A program made the position numbers and the translations under genes. Under the pieces are notes generated by a model. The model saw only the letters and a program-made list of their open reading frames with translations. It ran no database searches and was not told the origin of the DNA. Shown piece by piece: positions 35,891-49,447 of a DNA stretch of 64,000 bases (position 1 is its first letter; each line of letters opens with the position of its first letter). The DNA comes from Petrolisthes cinctipes (Eukaryota; Arthropoda; Malacostraca; Decapoda; Porcellanidae): NCBI GenBank assembly GCA_033782935.1, contig JAWQEG010003694.1, forward strand, positions 186,001-250,000, read 5' to 3'.

Positions 35891-36655
35891 CTTTAACGCA
35901 GCCAAGGTTGGGATCGACAGTAAAGCCCGGAGGGCAGAATTTACAAAGGGGCTTGTGATCCTCGACGTAGCAGGGGCTGTCCCCAGGGCAGCCATGTGAG
36001 GCGCAGGGGTCCACACACTGGTAGGAGACGCAGGCTTCTGTTGGTGCACATCCTTCGTCATTCAGGCAGATGGTTATGGATGGAGTACAGTCTTTGAGGC
36101 AGAAGCAGACCGGCAGGTGGTTCATCACATGACATTGCTTGTTGGGTGGGCAGGGTTGATGGTAAAGACATGGGTCGACGCAGCGGTTGTTGATGCAAGC
36201 CAAGTCTCCGGGACACCCATCATCCACCGCACACTCAGGTCGCCCTAGTGCACACACAAACTCACCCACTGAATTCACCATAAAGCCAAACTTGCATATA
36301 CAGATGGGTCTGTGCTTCCTGACTTCACACGTCTTATTATCCTCACAGACAGCGGCCCCATGTGTGCAGGGGTCATAACAGGTGGCCTGTTCTTTGTCAC
36401 AGGCCAGCTGATCTTCACAATCACTGTCCCGTCTACAGCTAGATGTCATATCGGCGACACAAGCAGGATCTCGGTGGCAGGCCACCTGTGGCTCACCAAC
36501 ATAGCACTGTGGGCAGGAGCACAGAGCCACATGTGCCTTGCTCTGGCAGAGAGCACGCTCACCACACGCATCTGGCTGCCCACATGGGTCCTTACACTGT
36601 CCACTGATACAAGCCTGAGCCGGCGGGCAGTCTGTGTCTAGCGTGCACTGAGTAT
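35891..36655 (-). CDS. dpy: dumpy exon 24: DPY/EGF exon
   Basis: 255 codons, phase 1-1, acceptor CTCCCACACTAG and donor GTAAAGCT. It encodes at least four DPY-plus-EGF pairs (CTLDTDCPPAQAC..DPCGQPDAC, CRRDSDCEDQLAC, CAVDDGCPGDLAC, CLNDEGCAPTEAC). It has GEPQVAC and VDPNLGC tails instead of the canonical GDPY. It is the most GC-rich exon by eye. Confidence 0.9.
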
Positions 36656-39600
36656 CTAGTGTGGGAGAGGAAGCCACCATCAGCATGCACACCGCTGCCG
36701 CCCGCCTCCCAGCCTCACCTGTGGCAATCTTACACACCTTCTCATATACGGTAACACACTAGTCTAACTATTTTTTACATACAAGCTCATGCATAAGAAA
36801 AATTTTCCAGTATAAGAAATGCATTTGCAGAACTATTGCATTGCAGGCATACCAGAGGCATACCTACATTTAATAAGCTTTTTTATATCATACCTATCAT
36901 ACATGAGCTTCAGTAGCAGTCCAATTATATTTTTACTGTCCCTCTAAGTCTAATACAATGCTACTGAGTACACATACATACACAAACAATCACATACACA
37001 CACACAAACACAAACACACACAGAGTCACTAGGTGAGGCCCAGAGGCACATGGAGACGGGCGGCCACAACCATGAGGGAGTTACAGATGAAGGTAAGTTG
37101 GTGAGACTCATGTTACAATGTTAAGTTCACACACATGTTTGCTACCTAAAGAGGACCTCTTCCTCTGCTTTCATTATGGTTCTATCATCATGCCTTCACT
37201 ACAGAACATTAGTTCTCATCACATACACTCGCCAATTCTTTCAAGACTCAAACAATAAAACAGTTTACATCTGATCCCTGTCACCCCCATGATTATATTA
37301 GAACTAGATTACAACCTCATAGCTGTAATTAAAGTCACTACGTAAACAAATACCCATCACTCACATGCACGCGTACACACTAGCTCCTATCATGATTAAT
37401 TACCGACATGCTTCCACATTTGTTACACAGAGGCAGCTCCCTGTTATTCTCTCCCTAAGTACAACTGAGGACTTTCAGCATGGGACAGTCTGCACCTTCA
37501 GCTTTCCCTCGCTACGATGAATCCACGAAATATCATACAGGCATGTCACTCCTAATATTAACCTATTGTATTGACAGGAAACATGAATTAAGGTTCTGGA
37601 ATGAAGAACAGAAACTTTCTAGGATTCATAACTTTGTGCGAGGGAAGACCGGCAATGGTGATGGCTGTTGCATGGACAAGTCAACAGGTGTACAGTGATG
37701 GAGGGGTAATTCCACACCAGCAGTTAGGGCGACACACAGACATTGAGGGGGAAACATGTCAGCAAATTTAAGGCAACCAAGTGACCCAAACTCTGCCACA
37801 AATTAAATAGACGACCTGAATTGAAGTACTGTAGTCTGTTTCTTGGAGGCACAGTTGGAAAGAATCACTAGCCTCCTATTCACTGACAATGTTTACCCTC
37901 TTAAGGGATGGGGATGGACAAACACAAGGGTAGGTATAATGTTAACACATATAAATAAGGGGCATGGTAGGGTAGGGTAGGGTAGGGTGTAGGGAGGGTT
38001 GGGAGGGAGCACTAAAGGACACATATTGAACAACTAGATAGCATTAGGACACTGATCTATTATAAGGACCATGAGAGAGAGGCACCAGGTTGAGAGGAAG
38101 GAGAAGAAATCAGCGAGGAGAGGGTAAGGTATAAGGAAATGACAGAGGTATAAATAGTTTTAAAGGAGACATCAGATATCTACAAAAGAAAAGGGAAAAG
38201 AGAAGGGTAAATGACAGGTGAGCGCAGTACCCATATCTGGCTTAAGCGAAAGAGAGGACCAAATAGCCTTGAGTGAGAGATATTGTACATTACTGTATAC
38301 TGTATAATAATAATGAGTTGGAAGAATCAGGTACTCCTTCTACAGACAAAAACAACTAGCTGAAATAAACACTTAGATATGATACAAGTTTTATATTCAG
38401 GCAGAGGAGACAAGAACATGGATAAATACATTGATAAGGACAGGATTAGATAGAAATAGTGTGGTAAGTGCAGCAATGGACTGTTAGAAAGATGGGCACA
38501 AGAGGATGAATAAAGAAATACTACTCAAGGAGATGTTTTCACTGGCAATGTTTCACTACTGTTATTCTGATGAAGTAGTAGTGACACAATGACAATGAGT
38601 AACGCTCCTCCTATTTTTTGTGTTTCTATATTCATTCCGTCTGGTTATATTACACTTGAGGGATGAAAGGAAAGGAATGTAGAGAATATTACCTAAGGAG
38701 GTTAGTAAAGAGGACAACGGATAGTTAGAAACACAAATTACATACTAAAAGATTAGTCAAGAAAGGTAGTAGTAAAAGGGACAATGGACATATAGAAAAT
38801 TAGACTACTAGAGACATTAAAAAGTTAGATGATAAAAGATAGAATAATAGACTAAACTATATATTACAAGATTAGAATGTTAGCATGAGATGACCTGATG
38901 ACTAGTTAGGTGACTGACTGAGTGGCCCGGTGTGCATGGGGCATTTTAACCTCTTCCTCGACTCAGGCATCTCGAGATGGACTGCCCTCCGGCTTAGACT
39001 CTCAGTGATGACTCTTGCTGTCTTTTATTTCTTGAAGGAGGACTTGAAGTGTGAAATCAGGAAGCACGAAGAAGATTGGAAAAAGAGTTTCGTGCACGGG
39101 AGGGTCAGAAACGGTGGAGATAATAGGATACAGAGGAAACTATGTGATACTGTAATATTGAAAACCTGATACTGGAAGGAATAATATAGAGCATAACATA
39201 TTCATAATATTATAGCAGACCTGAGGGAGTGGGTGTTGGGGAAGGGACAAGGGGGGGGGGGAGATAAATGGGGACAACATGGAGTACATAGATAAAGTAC
39301 AGTACAGTACACAATACATATCATGGGTACAGAACATCAACTTCTACAGAGGTCTCACATTCGGACAAGTGGTCTTCTTTATAATTTTCTTTGGGAGACT
39401 GCGCCACATGCAAGAAAACTCAGGAGGAAGACCATGACACTGACGAGTACGACATCTCGATAAAGCTGTATAGAGACATTGTGTGGGTCCCGTGTCATTG
39501 TCTAAGCCCGTGAGATTTAGTGCATGTGGATAACAGTGTGATACGCGTAGTAGCAGTAGCAGCAGCAGCAGCAGCAGCAAATACAACTCGTATATCACAC

Positions 39601-40364
39601 CTCACTCTACTGTGTTAAAAAAAACCCCGTTACTAAACTACACTGTAATGTTTCTTGCTTGCACAATTGCAATGACACATGCCACTTTCAAAACAAACAC
39701 TGCTCAAGAGGATGAGTAAATCTGATCCAACTGAAAACTTAAAATGATGGGACAACTACATTAACTACACTACAAATACTCATCATGCTTCTAAAGGCAT
39801 CAAATTACTCAATCAACCAAAACAGAGACCCAACTACTGTACTGAAAAAAAGTTTCCAATAACTTAAGAGTGTATACAATAGAAAAATACTCCATACACT
39901 TTCCCATTTACACTGATGCCTTCAAAAGATACTACATATATCATTCACATCCTTTATCAATAATTTCCCCCATAAAGCTCATGATGTAGTGGCCACTCCC
40001 TCGAGCACCGACGACACCACAAGTGCAAGTCTCCGTCAATTGTGAAAGGACTCTGGGCCACGATAACGCATGACACTTTTACATCCTTTCACAGGTAGTC
40101 TTAAAGAAGTAAGAATCTGTATAAATTCTTCACCAAAGTGATGATACCAGACACTCATGAATATAGGTAGAGGTAACAATATGTGATACAGTTGAATGGA
40201 AGATTATAAACCAAACCACAAAGAATAATAATGGTGTGGAAGGAGTAAGTGGCCGCTACAAAGGAGAGCAACACAACAACAACAACAACTGAAAGTCTAC
40301 CATCCACCCCACCAAGTGTCTACAGTGCAACAAGAAGGCAGAGAGAGTTATGACAATGACCTAC
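36656..40364 (-). other. 3.7-kb intron
   Basis: Holds (GGGTA)n at 37966-37988, a G run at 39252-39261, (AGC)n at 39547-39579 and (CAA)n at 40268-40286. No Cys-rich or EGF-like open stretch and no transposon ends found. Confidence 0.6.
39547..39579. repeat. (AGC/AGT)n trinucleotide microsatellite
   Basis: Eleven triplets, mostly AGC, in intron sequence. On the minus strand it reads as a short Leu run that should not be mistaken for a signal peptide. Confidence 0.85.
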
Positions 40365-40493
40365 CTGGGACACACTCTACATGAGGGTCACCCGTCCACG
40401 TGGAGTCCCGGCATCGACACCCATAGCTGCCGTCTCCCTCCCTCACACACGTGGCAGCCAGTCCACAACCTGTTTGCCGGCAGTCACCGAAGC
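40365..40493 (-). CDS. dpy: dumpy exon 23: single EGF-like domain
   Basis: 43 codons, phase 1-1, acceptor GATGGGGCAG and donor GTAGGTCA. It encodes CFGDCRQTGCGLAATC, then YGCRCRDSTWTGDPHVEC. The GDP-x-x-x-C tail identifies it as part of the EGF series. It is more diverged than its neighbours and is separated from the next exon by a 3.7-kb intron. Confidence 0.8.
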
Positions 40494-40827
40494 CTGCCCC
40501 ATCACAAACACAAAAAAAGGGATGTTATATTTAACTGTACAGTAGTCACTTCCAACAAACCAACAAAAAATATAATTACTGTACATTATTGCATAATCAT
40601 GTACAGTACAGTACACATTTTTTAAATACTGTACAGAACATTTTAAATGTAAGTCACAAAGAAATCACTGACAGCTACTGTATATGACTTTATACAATCA
40701 CAGAGAAGTCTACAGTATTGTACTTCTAATGAGATACAGTACTGCTAAAGAGTAATTATGTGTACCAGACAAAGTGTGTATCGATACATCTTTACACCAT
40801 ATCATTATATTCAGTAGAGATACTTAC
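40494..40827 (-). other. intron rich in TACAGTA words
   Basis: 334 bp. Includes GTACAGTACAGTACAC and several TACTGTAC/ATACTGTA words. No exon. Confidence 0.6.
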
Positions 40828-42654
40828 ACTTAACAAGAGGGTCACCATTAGGGAGGTGGTCTGGGCAGTAGCATTCTGCATCTGATGGTAAGATGTCACG
40901 GCATCTGGCATTGATGCCACAGCTAACCCTCTGGCAGGGGTCAACTTCATCTTGTTCGCAAAGGCAGCCACTTTGGTAGGGGTCACCTTGGCATCCAGTA
41001 TTGCAGGTACACTTGAAGCTACCAATAGTGTTCACACACTGGGCATTGTTGGCACATGGGTTATTGAGGCATTCATTGATCTCCCTCTTACAATCAACTT
41101 GTGGGTTTCCATAGTAACCAGGAGGACAGGAACATTCTACTTGACGGTTGACAACACGACATTGAGCATTCCTGCCACACACACCCTCTAAGCATGGGTT
41201 CTTACATTCTCGACTGATGCAAGTTTGCTCCCGCTCACAGTCTCTATCACTCAGGCATTCGTATTTCTCACATCCAACTTTTGGGTCACCTTGGTAACCA
41301 CTCAGACAAAAGCAGAGTGGACGATGGTCAGAGACACGACAGAGAGTGTTATCTCCGCAGGGATTATCATCATCATCATCACATGGGTCTTCACATTTAT
41401 CATTGATACAGCCTTGAGTGAGAGGACAGTCAGTGTTTGAACGGCAGCCAGCAGTGCAAATACCTGCACGGCACAGGAACCCTTGAGAACAATCTGGGTC
41501 GTCACTGCACTGAGCATGACAGTATCCATCGCTACAGGTCTCCCCACAGCTACACTGAGATGAAGAACTGCATACTTTACTGCAGAAACCTCTTTGACAT
41601 GATCCTCTGAAGCCACAGTCACGGTTAGCATTACACTGACGCATGGGTGTAGTACAGGAGACAAGTGGGTTTCCTACAGTGTTGGCTGCACAGCTACACT
41701 GAGGCAGATGGTTTACTACCTGGCATTGTGCACACGTACCACATGCCGCCTCATTCTCACAAGGATCGCGACACTGCCGGTTAATACATGACTGGTCTGT
41801 TGGGCAATAGGAATCTGATCGGCATCCTACAATACACAAACGACCCTGACATATGTTGCCAGCTCCACATTGAGTGTCTGAGCTACAAATTTCCTTGCAG
41901 ACACCACCAACACAGCGCTCATTGTTGAAACAATCCTGGTCACTGGAGCAAAGAGGGCGACATGTGTCTGAGAAGCAGGTCATGTCCGTGGGGCAGTCTA
42001 CGTCATCAGTGCATGAAGTGGGTGCCAAGCGACAATTTACATATGGATCACCTACAAGGTTATCAGGGCAAGTGCAGGAAACAGCGTGTTCTCTTGGAGT
42101 ACAAAGGGCATTACTACCACAAGCTGTGGGAGATGCACAAGGATCAATGCATTTGTTGTTAACACAGGCTTGACTGGAGGGACATTCCACATCAGAGCGA
42201 CATCCAATTGTGCAAATAAGTTGGCTACAGATCTCCCCAGAACGGCAGTCATCATCGCGGCGGCAGGTTGGTCGACATATGGATTCATCACATTGTTCTG
42301 TGTCCAGACAGTTGGTTGAGGAAGAGCAAATGGGCATACAGTTTCCCAAATTGCATACAAAACCTGGGGAACAGTCGGAGTTGATACTACACGAGACGGG
42401 CTCTCTGGAACAGGCCACATTGGGTGAAGGGTTGGGGATAAAGCCACCAGGACAGGTACACTGAGCCCTATGGTTGACAACAGAACAAATGGCATTGGGA
42501 CCACACACTGATGAGGAACCACAAGGGTTAGAGCAGCGATTCTTGATGCATGCCAGGGAAGCTGTGCAATCTTCATTTGCACGGCATCCAATCATACATA
42601 TGTTGCTCAAGCAGATGTGACCCAGGAAGCAATCATTATCTAGGCGGCAAGTCA
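40828..42654 (-). CDS. dpy: dumpy exon 22: repeated (4 x DPY + EGF) supermodules
   Basis: 609 codons, phase 1-1, acceptor TTCAATTGCAG and donor GTAAGTATC. It opens with two DPY modules (CRLDNDC, CRANEDC) and an EGF. Three supermodules follow, each of four DPY modules and one EGF; the fourth DPY always begins CRS. The exon ends with a DPY/EGF pair (CLSDRDC), the canonical cbEGF DINECLNNPC and a last EGF CQRVSCGINARC. The linker between DPY modules is only 2-3 residues (RPTC, TIGC). This is a rigid rod-like part of the fibre. Confidence 0.93.
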
Positions 42655-42798
42655 CTGCAATTGAAACAAGAGATATTATGGTATGATATTCTTTAGTGTT
42701 AAATATCCTAATTATCAATACAGTACAGTAATACTGTAAATATCAATATCAAAAGCTTCATAATGACAACTTCAAAAACCAAATCTATAACTACTCAC

Positions 42799-43113
42799 AC
42801 ATGCAAGAGCCACTGATGCACTTTTCATTCTGGGCACAGGCATTATCTCCAGAGCAGCCTGGGGAGCAGACTCCATTCTTGCACTGGAAGCCTGGTGTGC
42901 AGTCACTATTAATCTGACAGGCAGTGGGTATTCTGTAACACTCCATCTCAGCCTTGCCAGTAAAGCCAGGTGGACAAGTGCACTGCTTCTTGTGATTGAC
43001 CATGTTGCAGATGGAGTTAAGACCACAAGCCTGATCCTGGTCACACAGGTTGGTGCACTGACCTCGTTCACATGCTTCCATCAGTCCACACTCACTATCA
43101 CTCTGGCATGGTG
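42799..43113 (-). CDS. dpy: dumpy exon 21: DPY modules and EGF
   Basis: 105 codons, phase 1-1. It encodes CQSDSECGLMEAC, an EGF with CGLNSIC...CTCPPGFTG, then two DPY modules (CQINSDC, CSGDNAC). Those two combine across the intron with the first two of exon 22 to make another set of four before an EGF. Confidence 0.9.
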
Positions 43114-43388
43114 CTGGAAATAGTGTTAAGAATCATTAGTAACAACAGAAAGGCAAGTCGTAATACAGCACAAATATACCAAGGTCATTCCTCATTTGTA
43201 CTATGATTCTGCAGTTAGATACAGAATTATATATCAGCCTTTGTAACTTACAAAAAAAAATTGACCTTATGCTTAGTTACCTGGCTGTCCTTGGGAGGCA
43301 AACCATTATCTAATACATAATGATGAACAGAATGCAGCAAATATAAACCATTACAAATGAAAGTAAAATAACATAATGGTAAACTCAC

Positions 43389-43904
43389 GTCTACAAAGTC
43401 CACCATCACAAATTGTGCTGGGAGGGCAGTCAGAGTTAGCTCGGCATGGCACTTTCTGAGGTCGGCAACCAGTTACCAAGTCGGTAGCATCACCATCATA
43501 ACCTTCGATGCAAGAACACACTGCACGGTGACTGAAGGCATTGCACTCTGAATTTGGCCCACACTGGGATCCTGCACACACATCTTTACACTCGGGTTCA
43601 TTTCCTTCCTTGCCACAGAAGGCAGAAATGGGACAGTCAGTGTCAATGAGGCACTCTACTGGAGGTTTACAGCCATCAGTGTATGCATCACCAACAGTTC
43701 CTGGAGGACAGAGACATTTGTAGCTTCCACGAACACTGTAGCATCTGGCACCATCCCCACATGGTTCATCAGTACAGAAATCGATGGGTTGGCAGCCTTT
43801 AAGGGGATCACCTTGGAATCCGTCACGACAGAAGCACACAGCTTTGTGAGCCTCGGACACACACAGAGCGTTGTCCCCACACTGATTATTGACACGGCAT
43901 GCCG
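43389..43904 (-). CDS. dpy: dumpy exon 20: EGF/DPY exon
   Basis: 172 codons, phase 1-1. It encodes EGF CRVNNQCGDNALC...GFQGDPLKGC, a cbEGF-like domain CTDEPCGDGARC, DPY CLIDTDC, EGF CAGSQCGPNSEC...GYDGDATDLVTGC and DPY CRANSDCPPSTIC. It shows the DxxTGC tail variant as well as GDP tails. Confidence 0.92.
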
Positions 43905-44137
43905 CTGTGGACAAAACAATGAAAATCAATCCAAAGAATAGATCATTATGAGCCTTCTACTGACATACTAACAGCAACTAATTCCACTCCTCTTATACCA
44001 TAACACTAATGCAATATCCATAACTAAAACTAGAGTACCATAAAAGAGTCTATATATTTAGATGACAAAATATCTGAATTTCTATGGAAAAGGTGTTACA
44101 ATTTTAGAAGTACAGTAGACAATGTAGCGGCACTTAC

Positions 44138-44246
44138 TTTTGCACAAGTAATTATCACAACGTTCTGTCTGACCACAATCCTCATCTCTCTCACACTGGA
44201 TCCTCTGGCATCCAACGCGTTCATCTTGGGGATCACCAAAGAAACC
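44138..44246 (-). CDS. dpy: dumpy exon 19 (phase 0 in, phase 1 out)
   Basis: 109 nt. It encodes GFFGDPQDERVGC, completing the EGF begun in exon 18, then a DPY module CERDEDCGQTERC. Acceptor TTCTTTGCCAG and donor GTAAGTGCC. The upstream intron sits inside an EGF domain, immediately before the GFxGDP turn. Confidence 0.87.
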
Positions 44247-44374
44247 CTGGCAAAGAAATTGGAGTCATCTCTTATTCGTATTGTATTTTCAATGATCCTT
44301 TGTAATAAACATCCTCAATAAGATCTATATTGCTTTCTTACAGAAGGTGAATTAAGATGACCTGTGTTACGTAC

Positions 44375-44518
<144 letters not shown>

Positions 44519-44636
44519 ACAAAATCACATCCAGGCATATAGGAAGAGACATGTATGAAGGAATTATTAATTATGACATTCCTATGAGATACCTGTATGT
44601 AACAAAAGTAAACGGCACCATACAATGAGAACCAAC

Positions 44637-44828
44637 CTCGGGACACTGGCAGACTGGTTGGTGGTCACGGGAGATACACTCAGCATTGCGTCCACACAGT
44701 ACAAGTCCGTCACACACTGGTTTACACTCTGCTTGTCCCACAGAGCTGGTGCGGCACTGATGGTCTGTTTCGCAGTCTGTATTCTGACGGCATTTTACCT
44801 CTGGCACACAGATGTTGTTCTGGCACAC
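44637..44828 (-). CDS. dpy: dumpy exon 18 (phase 0-0)
   Basis: 64 codons, acceptor GTATCTTACAG and donor GTTGGTTC. It encodes VCQNNICVPEVKC, DPY CRQNTDCETDHQC and EGF CDGLVLCGRNAEC up to CQCPE. It is the only interior exon flanked by phase-0 introns on both sides. Confidence 0.87.
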
Positions 44829-45050
44829 CTGTAAGATACAATAAAAGCAAATATAAGGCTATGTAACATACAGTATATAAACAACAATCCAGTAAATATT
44901 CCAGATGACATTTTAAATAGAAAAATAAATACTTCAGAATACACTACAGTATACCATTCATATACAAAATGTCTTCAGAAAATTGATTATAGGATTGCAG
45001 GATTATAGGATCACACAAAAAAACTGCAAATAAAAATAGTAAATACTCAC

Positions 45051-45151
45051 CTGAAAGCTGGGACAATCAGTACTGGCTCTGCAGGTGGGTACACAAGATC
45101 CATCAATGCATACTTGCCCATTTAGACATCCACGGTTACTGGAACATTTAG
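45051..45151 (-). CDS. dpy: dumpy exon 17 (phase 1 in, phase 0 out)
   Basis: 101 nt, acceptor CTTTTTCAG and donor GTGAGTATT. It encodes KCSSNRGCLNGQVCIDGSC, then CRASTDCPSFQ. The DPY module is cut by the phase-0 intron and completed in exon 18 (VCQNNIC). Confidence 0.82.
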
Positions 45152-45462
45152 CTGAAAAAGAAAACAATGCCACAATTTTATAATTAATACCGGGTATATC
45201 ATTATCATCAACAATACTGCACTGTACCCTCCTCCTCTTCTCTCATCTGATGGGGAGCCAGAGATGGAAAAATTAATTCCAAATAACAGAGTGAGGGCTA
45301 GAAATTACCAATAAAATGTGTTACACTCACATTAACTCCCTCTTTCAAAGCCATGAAATTATACAATACAAATTTTTTTATAGCTAATAATCAATAACAA
45401 TAATTCCATAATATAAGCGAAAAGCTATAGAAGTAATGAAATTAATTCCTCTTAATACTCAC
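45152..45462 (-). other. short AT-rich intron
   Basis: 311 bp with no feature seen. Confidence 0.6.
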
Positions 45463-46134
45463 GGACACAGACACCTCCATTACACTGCTCTCCTGAAGGA
45501 CAGTCTGTTTCCACAGCACAATAGGTTATGGTGGTACAGCCAAGGTTGGGGTCACCAGTGAAGCCTGCCTCACAGTAGCACTGATGAAGGTGAGCTCTTG
45601 GGGTGCAGGCAGCATTCTTCCCACACACACCAGGAATGGAGCAAGGATTGACACACTTGTTACCAATGCAGGATTTATCAGCAGCACAGTCACCATGTCC
45701 AAGGCACTCCAAGTTGATACAAGATGTGAGTGGATCACCGGTGGTACGTGGAGGACAAGAACAAGTGGCCTGGTGATTGACAACAGTACACTGAGCCCCA
45801 GTACCACACACATTGGGCCTCTCACATGGGTTGTAACAGTTGTTGTTTTCACAGGCAGCAGAGGCAGGGCATGAGGAGTCATCCACACAACTACCAGGTG
45901 AGCGACAGCCAGTGGTAACAGGATCACCAACCTGGCCTTCAGGGCACACACATGAATACCTGCCGAGCTCATTACGACACACGGCAGACCTGTGGCACGG
46001 ATTGTCACGACACTCATTAATATCAACACAAGCTCCTGTCGAGTCTCTCTGGAACCCACGATCACAGTAGCATACAGCAGCATGGTTAACAGTCTGACAT
46101 CGTCCAAACTGGCAGTTGGTGTTGTCGCATGGAT
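45463..46134 (-). CDS. dpy: dumpy exon 16: EGF/DPY exon
   Basis: 224 codons, phase 1-1, acceptor CTCCTTGCAG and donor GTGAGTATT. It encodes EGF CDNTNCQFGRC, cbEGF DINECRDNPC...GQVGDPVTTGC, DPY CVDDSSCPASAAC with EGF CERPNVCGTGAQC, DPY CLGHGDCAADKSC with EGF CSIPGVCGKNAAC...GFTGDPNLGC, and a closing DPY CAVETDCPSGEQC. Confidence 0.92.
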
Positions 46135-46341
46135 CTGCAAGGAGAGGGATCGAATTACAGTATCAGTAATATATCAACTGTAAAGAACAACTCATGTTGG
46201 AGAGTAATCTATATTTCTGACAATGACTCCAATTAAATACAGTAGATGTAAATGCATGAAAGAAAAAGATAATGAAACATAGCCAACAGTATATAACACA
46301 CAGACCTAATGAACAATAAACAATAAATGTAAGGTACTTAC

Positions 46342-48351
46342 TGATGCATTTGTAGCGTTGCCGGTCACATAACTTATTGCTGGAACAATCTTCATTAACA
46401 ATACAGTCCCCTTGAACACAACCAGTGGTCAGATCATTAGGATCACCATAATGGCCTGGTTCACATTCACAGAGTGGTTTGCGGTCAGCAACTCTGCAGC
46501 GTGCATTGTTACCACACACGGCAGAGGCACAAGGATCAACACATTTGAGAACACCTTCTTCATTCTCCTCACATGCCTGATCTCCATCACATGACAGATC
46601 ATCAGTACAAGTGTCAGGTTTGACGCATCCAGGGGCAACATAAGGATCTCCCACCATGAAGAGAGGACAACTACACTTGTATGAACCTGGAACATTGACA
46701 CAAGAGGCTGTTGGATGGCATGGGTTTTCCTGACACTCATCTATATCAATGCAACCACTGGGTCCTGGTAGATATCCTTTGGCACACATGCACTGCTTTG
46801 ATAAACAAATTTCATTGGTGCGACAGTCTCCATTGCTACGGCAACCGGACAAACAAGAGCCATCTATGCACACTTCTCCCTGGAGGCAATTGCTGTCACT
46901 GAAGCAAACCTTTTTGCATTGTCCATCAGAACAACTCTCTCCTTGAGCACACTGAGAATTCTGCTGGCACACTGGATGGCATTTTCCAAACTCACAGACA
47001 GTGTTGGGACCACATTCTTCATTTGACACACAAGAAGTTGGAACACGAATGCAGCCCTGCTCTGGTGTGGTTATCGGGTTGAAACCTTGAGGGCACTCGC
47101 ATTGAGCTCGTTGATTCTGAACCCGACACCTGGCATTCGGGCCACAGACATTTTCTTTAGAGCAAGGATCAATGCACCTGTTATTGACGCATCCAAAATT
47201 GGTAGGGCAGTCACCATCACTACGACATCCCAGCAAACAGACACCACTAATGCAAACCTGGTCACTTGGGCACTGAGAAGAAGATACACATGGAACCATA
47301 CACTTGTTATTGATGCAGCGTTCACCTTGGGCACATTCTGTATTCTCCCGACACACAACCTTACATTGACCATTCAGACACACACCACCTTGGCATTGAG
47401 CATCATTGGTGCATGGAGGTGACACACGAATACAGCCCCTTTCTGGGGTAGGGTTGGGCTGGAAGCCAGAGGGACAACTGCATACAGGTTCTCTGTTTAC
47501 CACATTACATAGGGCATTGTCTCCACAGGCACGTTCACATGGAGATGCACATCGACCATTAATACAAACACTGTCAAGAGGACAATCTATATTTCCATTT
47601 GGACACATGCCTTCAGGGTAACATCCAGTGGTGTATGGATCCCCAACCATACCTGATGGACAGAGGCACTGGTGGGTGCCACTCACTGGTGAACAAATGG
47701 CAGAGGAATGACAAGGATTAGGTTCACACACGTCTACAATCTTGCACTCTATTTCTGCTGATGGATTAGGTTGATATCCTGGTGGACACTTGCAGTTATA
47801 GCGGTGATTTTCAGCAATACAGATGGCGTTATCTCCACAGGCATCAAAGCAGACATCAAAACAGGTATAGTCCATTCTATTGCAGGCCTTGTCAGTGGGA
47901 CAGTCTTCATTAATGATACAGCTTACAGAGGAACAACCATTAACAGGATCATTAGGGTCACCAGCAAAGAGTCCAGGAGGACATTGGCACTGTGCAGCAT
48001 GATTATTGGCTATGCATACTGCACCTGGGCCACAGCGGGTGGTATCACAAACGGGGATACATTTACGCACACTTCCTTGTGCTCCACATTTATGGGTTTC
48101 GGGGCACTGAGCATCTGACTGGCACTCATCTCTGGGTAGAGGTCGGCATCCACTGCGGTCATTAGCATTTCCAGTGAAGCCTGGTTCACACTGACACTGA
48201 CCACGATGGTTACTGGCAAAGCATGTGGAGTGGAGAGGACAATTGAACCCAATGCAGACATCAATGCACTTCAAGATACCCAGCTCATCTCTGCGACAGG
48301 CAGCTGATGGGGCACAGTCACGGTCATATTCACAATCAGGAACAGCTGGTT
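46342..48351 (-). CDS. dpy: dumpy exon 15: longest EGF/DPY exon
   Basis: 670 codons, phase 1-1, donor GTAAGTACC. It carries about eight EGF domains and roughly fifteen DPY modules. The 5' half has single DPY-EGF pairs (CEYDRDC, CQSDAQC, CIINEDC). The middle has two four-DPY supermodules (CTNDAQC/CRENTEC/CVSSSQC/CRSDGDC and CVSNEEC/CQQNSQC/CFSDSNC/CRSNGDC). Then come a canonical cbEGF (DIDECQENPC) and a last DPY-EGF pair. The final module CIVNEDCSSNKLC crosses into exon 16. Confidence 0.93.
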
Positions 48352-48499
48352 CTGTAGGAGATATGATTAAATATGATACTGTATAGAAAACACATGATGG
48401 AATTACTGTACATTAGTTTACTATCAACAAAAACTCACAGTCATAATAATGGTTAAATGAAAAACAAGTTTACACTACAACAAAATGGCATATACTTAC

Positions 48500-49447
48500 T
48501 CTCACAGCGGTTGGATGCTGGATTACGTAGATATCCCTCCTCACAGCGACAAAGGGGTCGAGTACCTTGCACATAACAGTCTTCATTCTGGCCACAGGTG
48601 TGTGAGAAGCAGGGGTCATGACAGGCACGGTGACCCTGAAGATCAACCTGACACACTTCGTCATCATCACAGTCATCGTCTTCATCACATTCGCTTTCAC
48701 GGTCAGCAGGTTGGCATCCCAAGAATGGATCATTAGGGTTGCCCAAATACCCTTCTTTACACAGACATGAGGAACGATGACCCTGTGCTACACAGAATGC
48801 ATTGGGACCACACTGTAGCCGGTTGCAAGCATCAACGCAAGTACGACGTCTACTAGTGGGGAAACATATTTCATTGTCATCACAGTCCAAGTCATTACGA
48901 CAACCTAAGATTTGACAGCCTTGAGTCAAATCATTGGCATCTCCCTGGTAGCCTGGATTACACACACAAGATCCTTGTGCACATACGGCATTAGGGCCAC
49001 ATACAACTCCAGCACAGGCAGGTGGTGTGCACAAACTTGGATCAGCTTTACAGGGGTCGGTAGCATCCTGAACAGGCATACACATCTGGAAGGGATTGCC
49101 AAGGAAACCCTCTTGACAGCGACAGTCATAGCTGCCAGGTGTATTGAGACAGACTGCATTCATGCCACAAGCACTGCCAATACACTCGTCTACATCAACA
49201 CACTCGACATATGGATTGCCCTGGTAACCGATGGGGCAGACACAGTCAACACGGTTCACACCCTGGCGACATTCTGCATTTGTGCCACACTTGGTAGTGC
49301 TGCAGTCAGCCCTCTTCTCCTCTTCAGATTCACAGGATTCATATGGATTTCCACTATAGCCTGTGTTACAGATGCAACGGTTCGGTTGGCCATATTCACA
49401 GTGAGCATTGTTGCCACAGCCAGGAGTACACAAGGGAGGTGTCACAG
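48500..49447 (-). CDS. dpy: dumpy exon 14: EGF-rich exon
   Basis: 316 codons, phase 1-1. EGF domains include CTPGCGNNAHC...GNPYESC, CSTTKCGTNAEC...GNPYVEC, cbEGF DVDECIGSAC and CAGVVCGPNAVC. Two DPY-EGF pairs follow with unusually acidic DPY modules (CRNDLDCDDNEIC, CDEDDDCDDDEVC). Donor GTAAGTATA. Confidence 0.92.

Noticed and set aside
37480..39169. Plus-strand frames ending in RIHNFVRGKTGNGD and FVHGRVRNGGDNR, looking like a repeated motif
   Set aside because: The DNA around the two does not align beyond a few words; similarity is likely chance in AG-rich intron.
39344..39598. Minus-strand open frame with Leu run followed by Cys residues, resembling a signal peptide plus Cys domain
   Set aside because: The Leu run is the AGC trinucleotide repeat. 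The Cys spacing does not match EGF or DPY modules and no splice sites in the right phase flank it.
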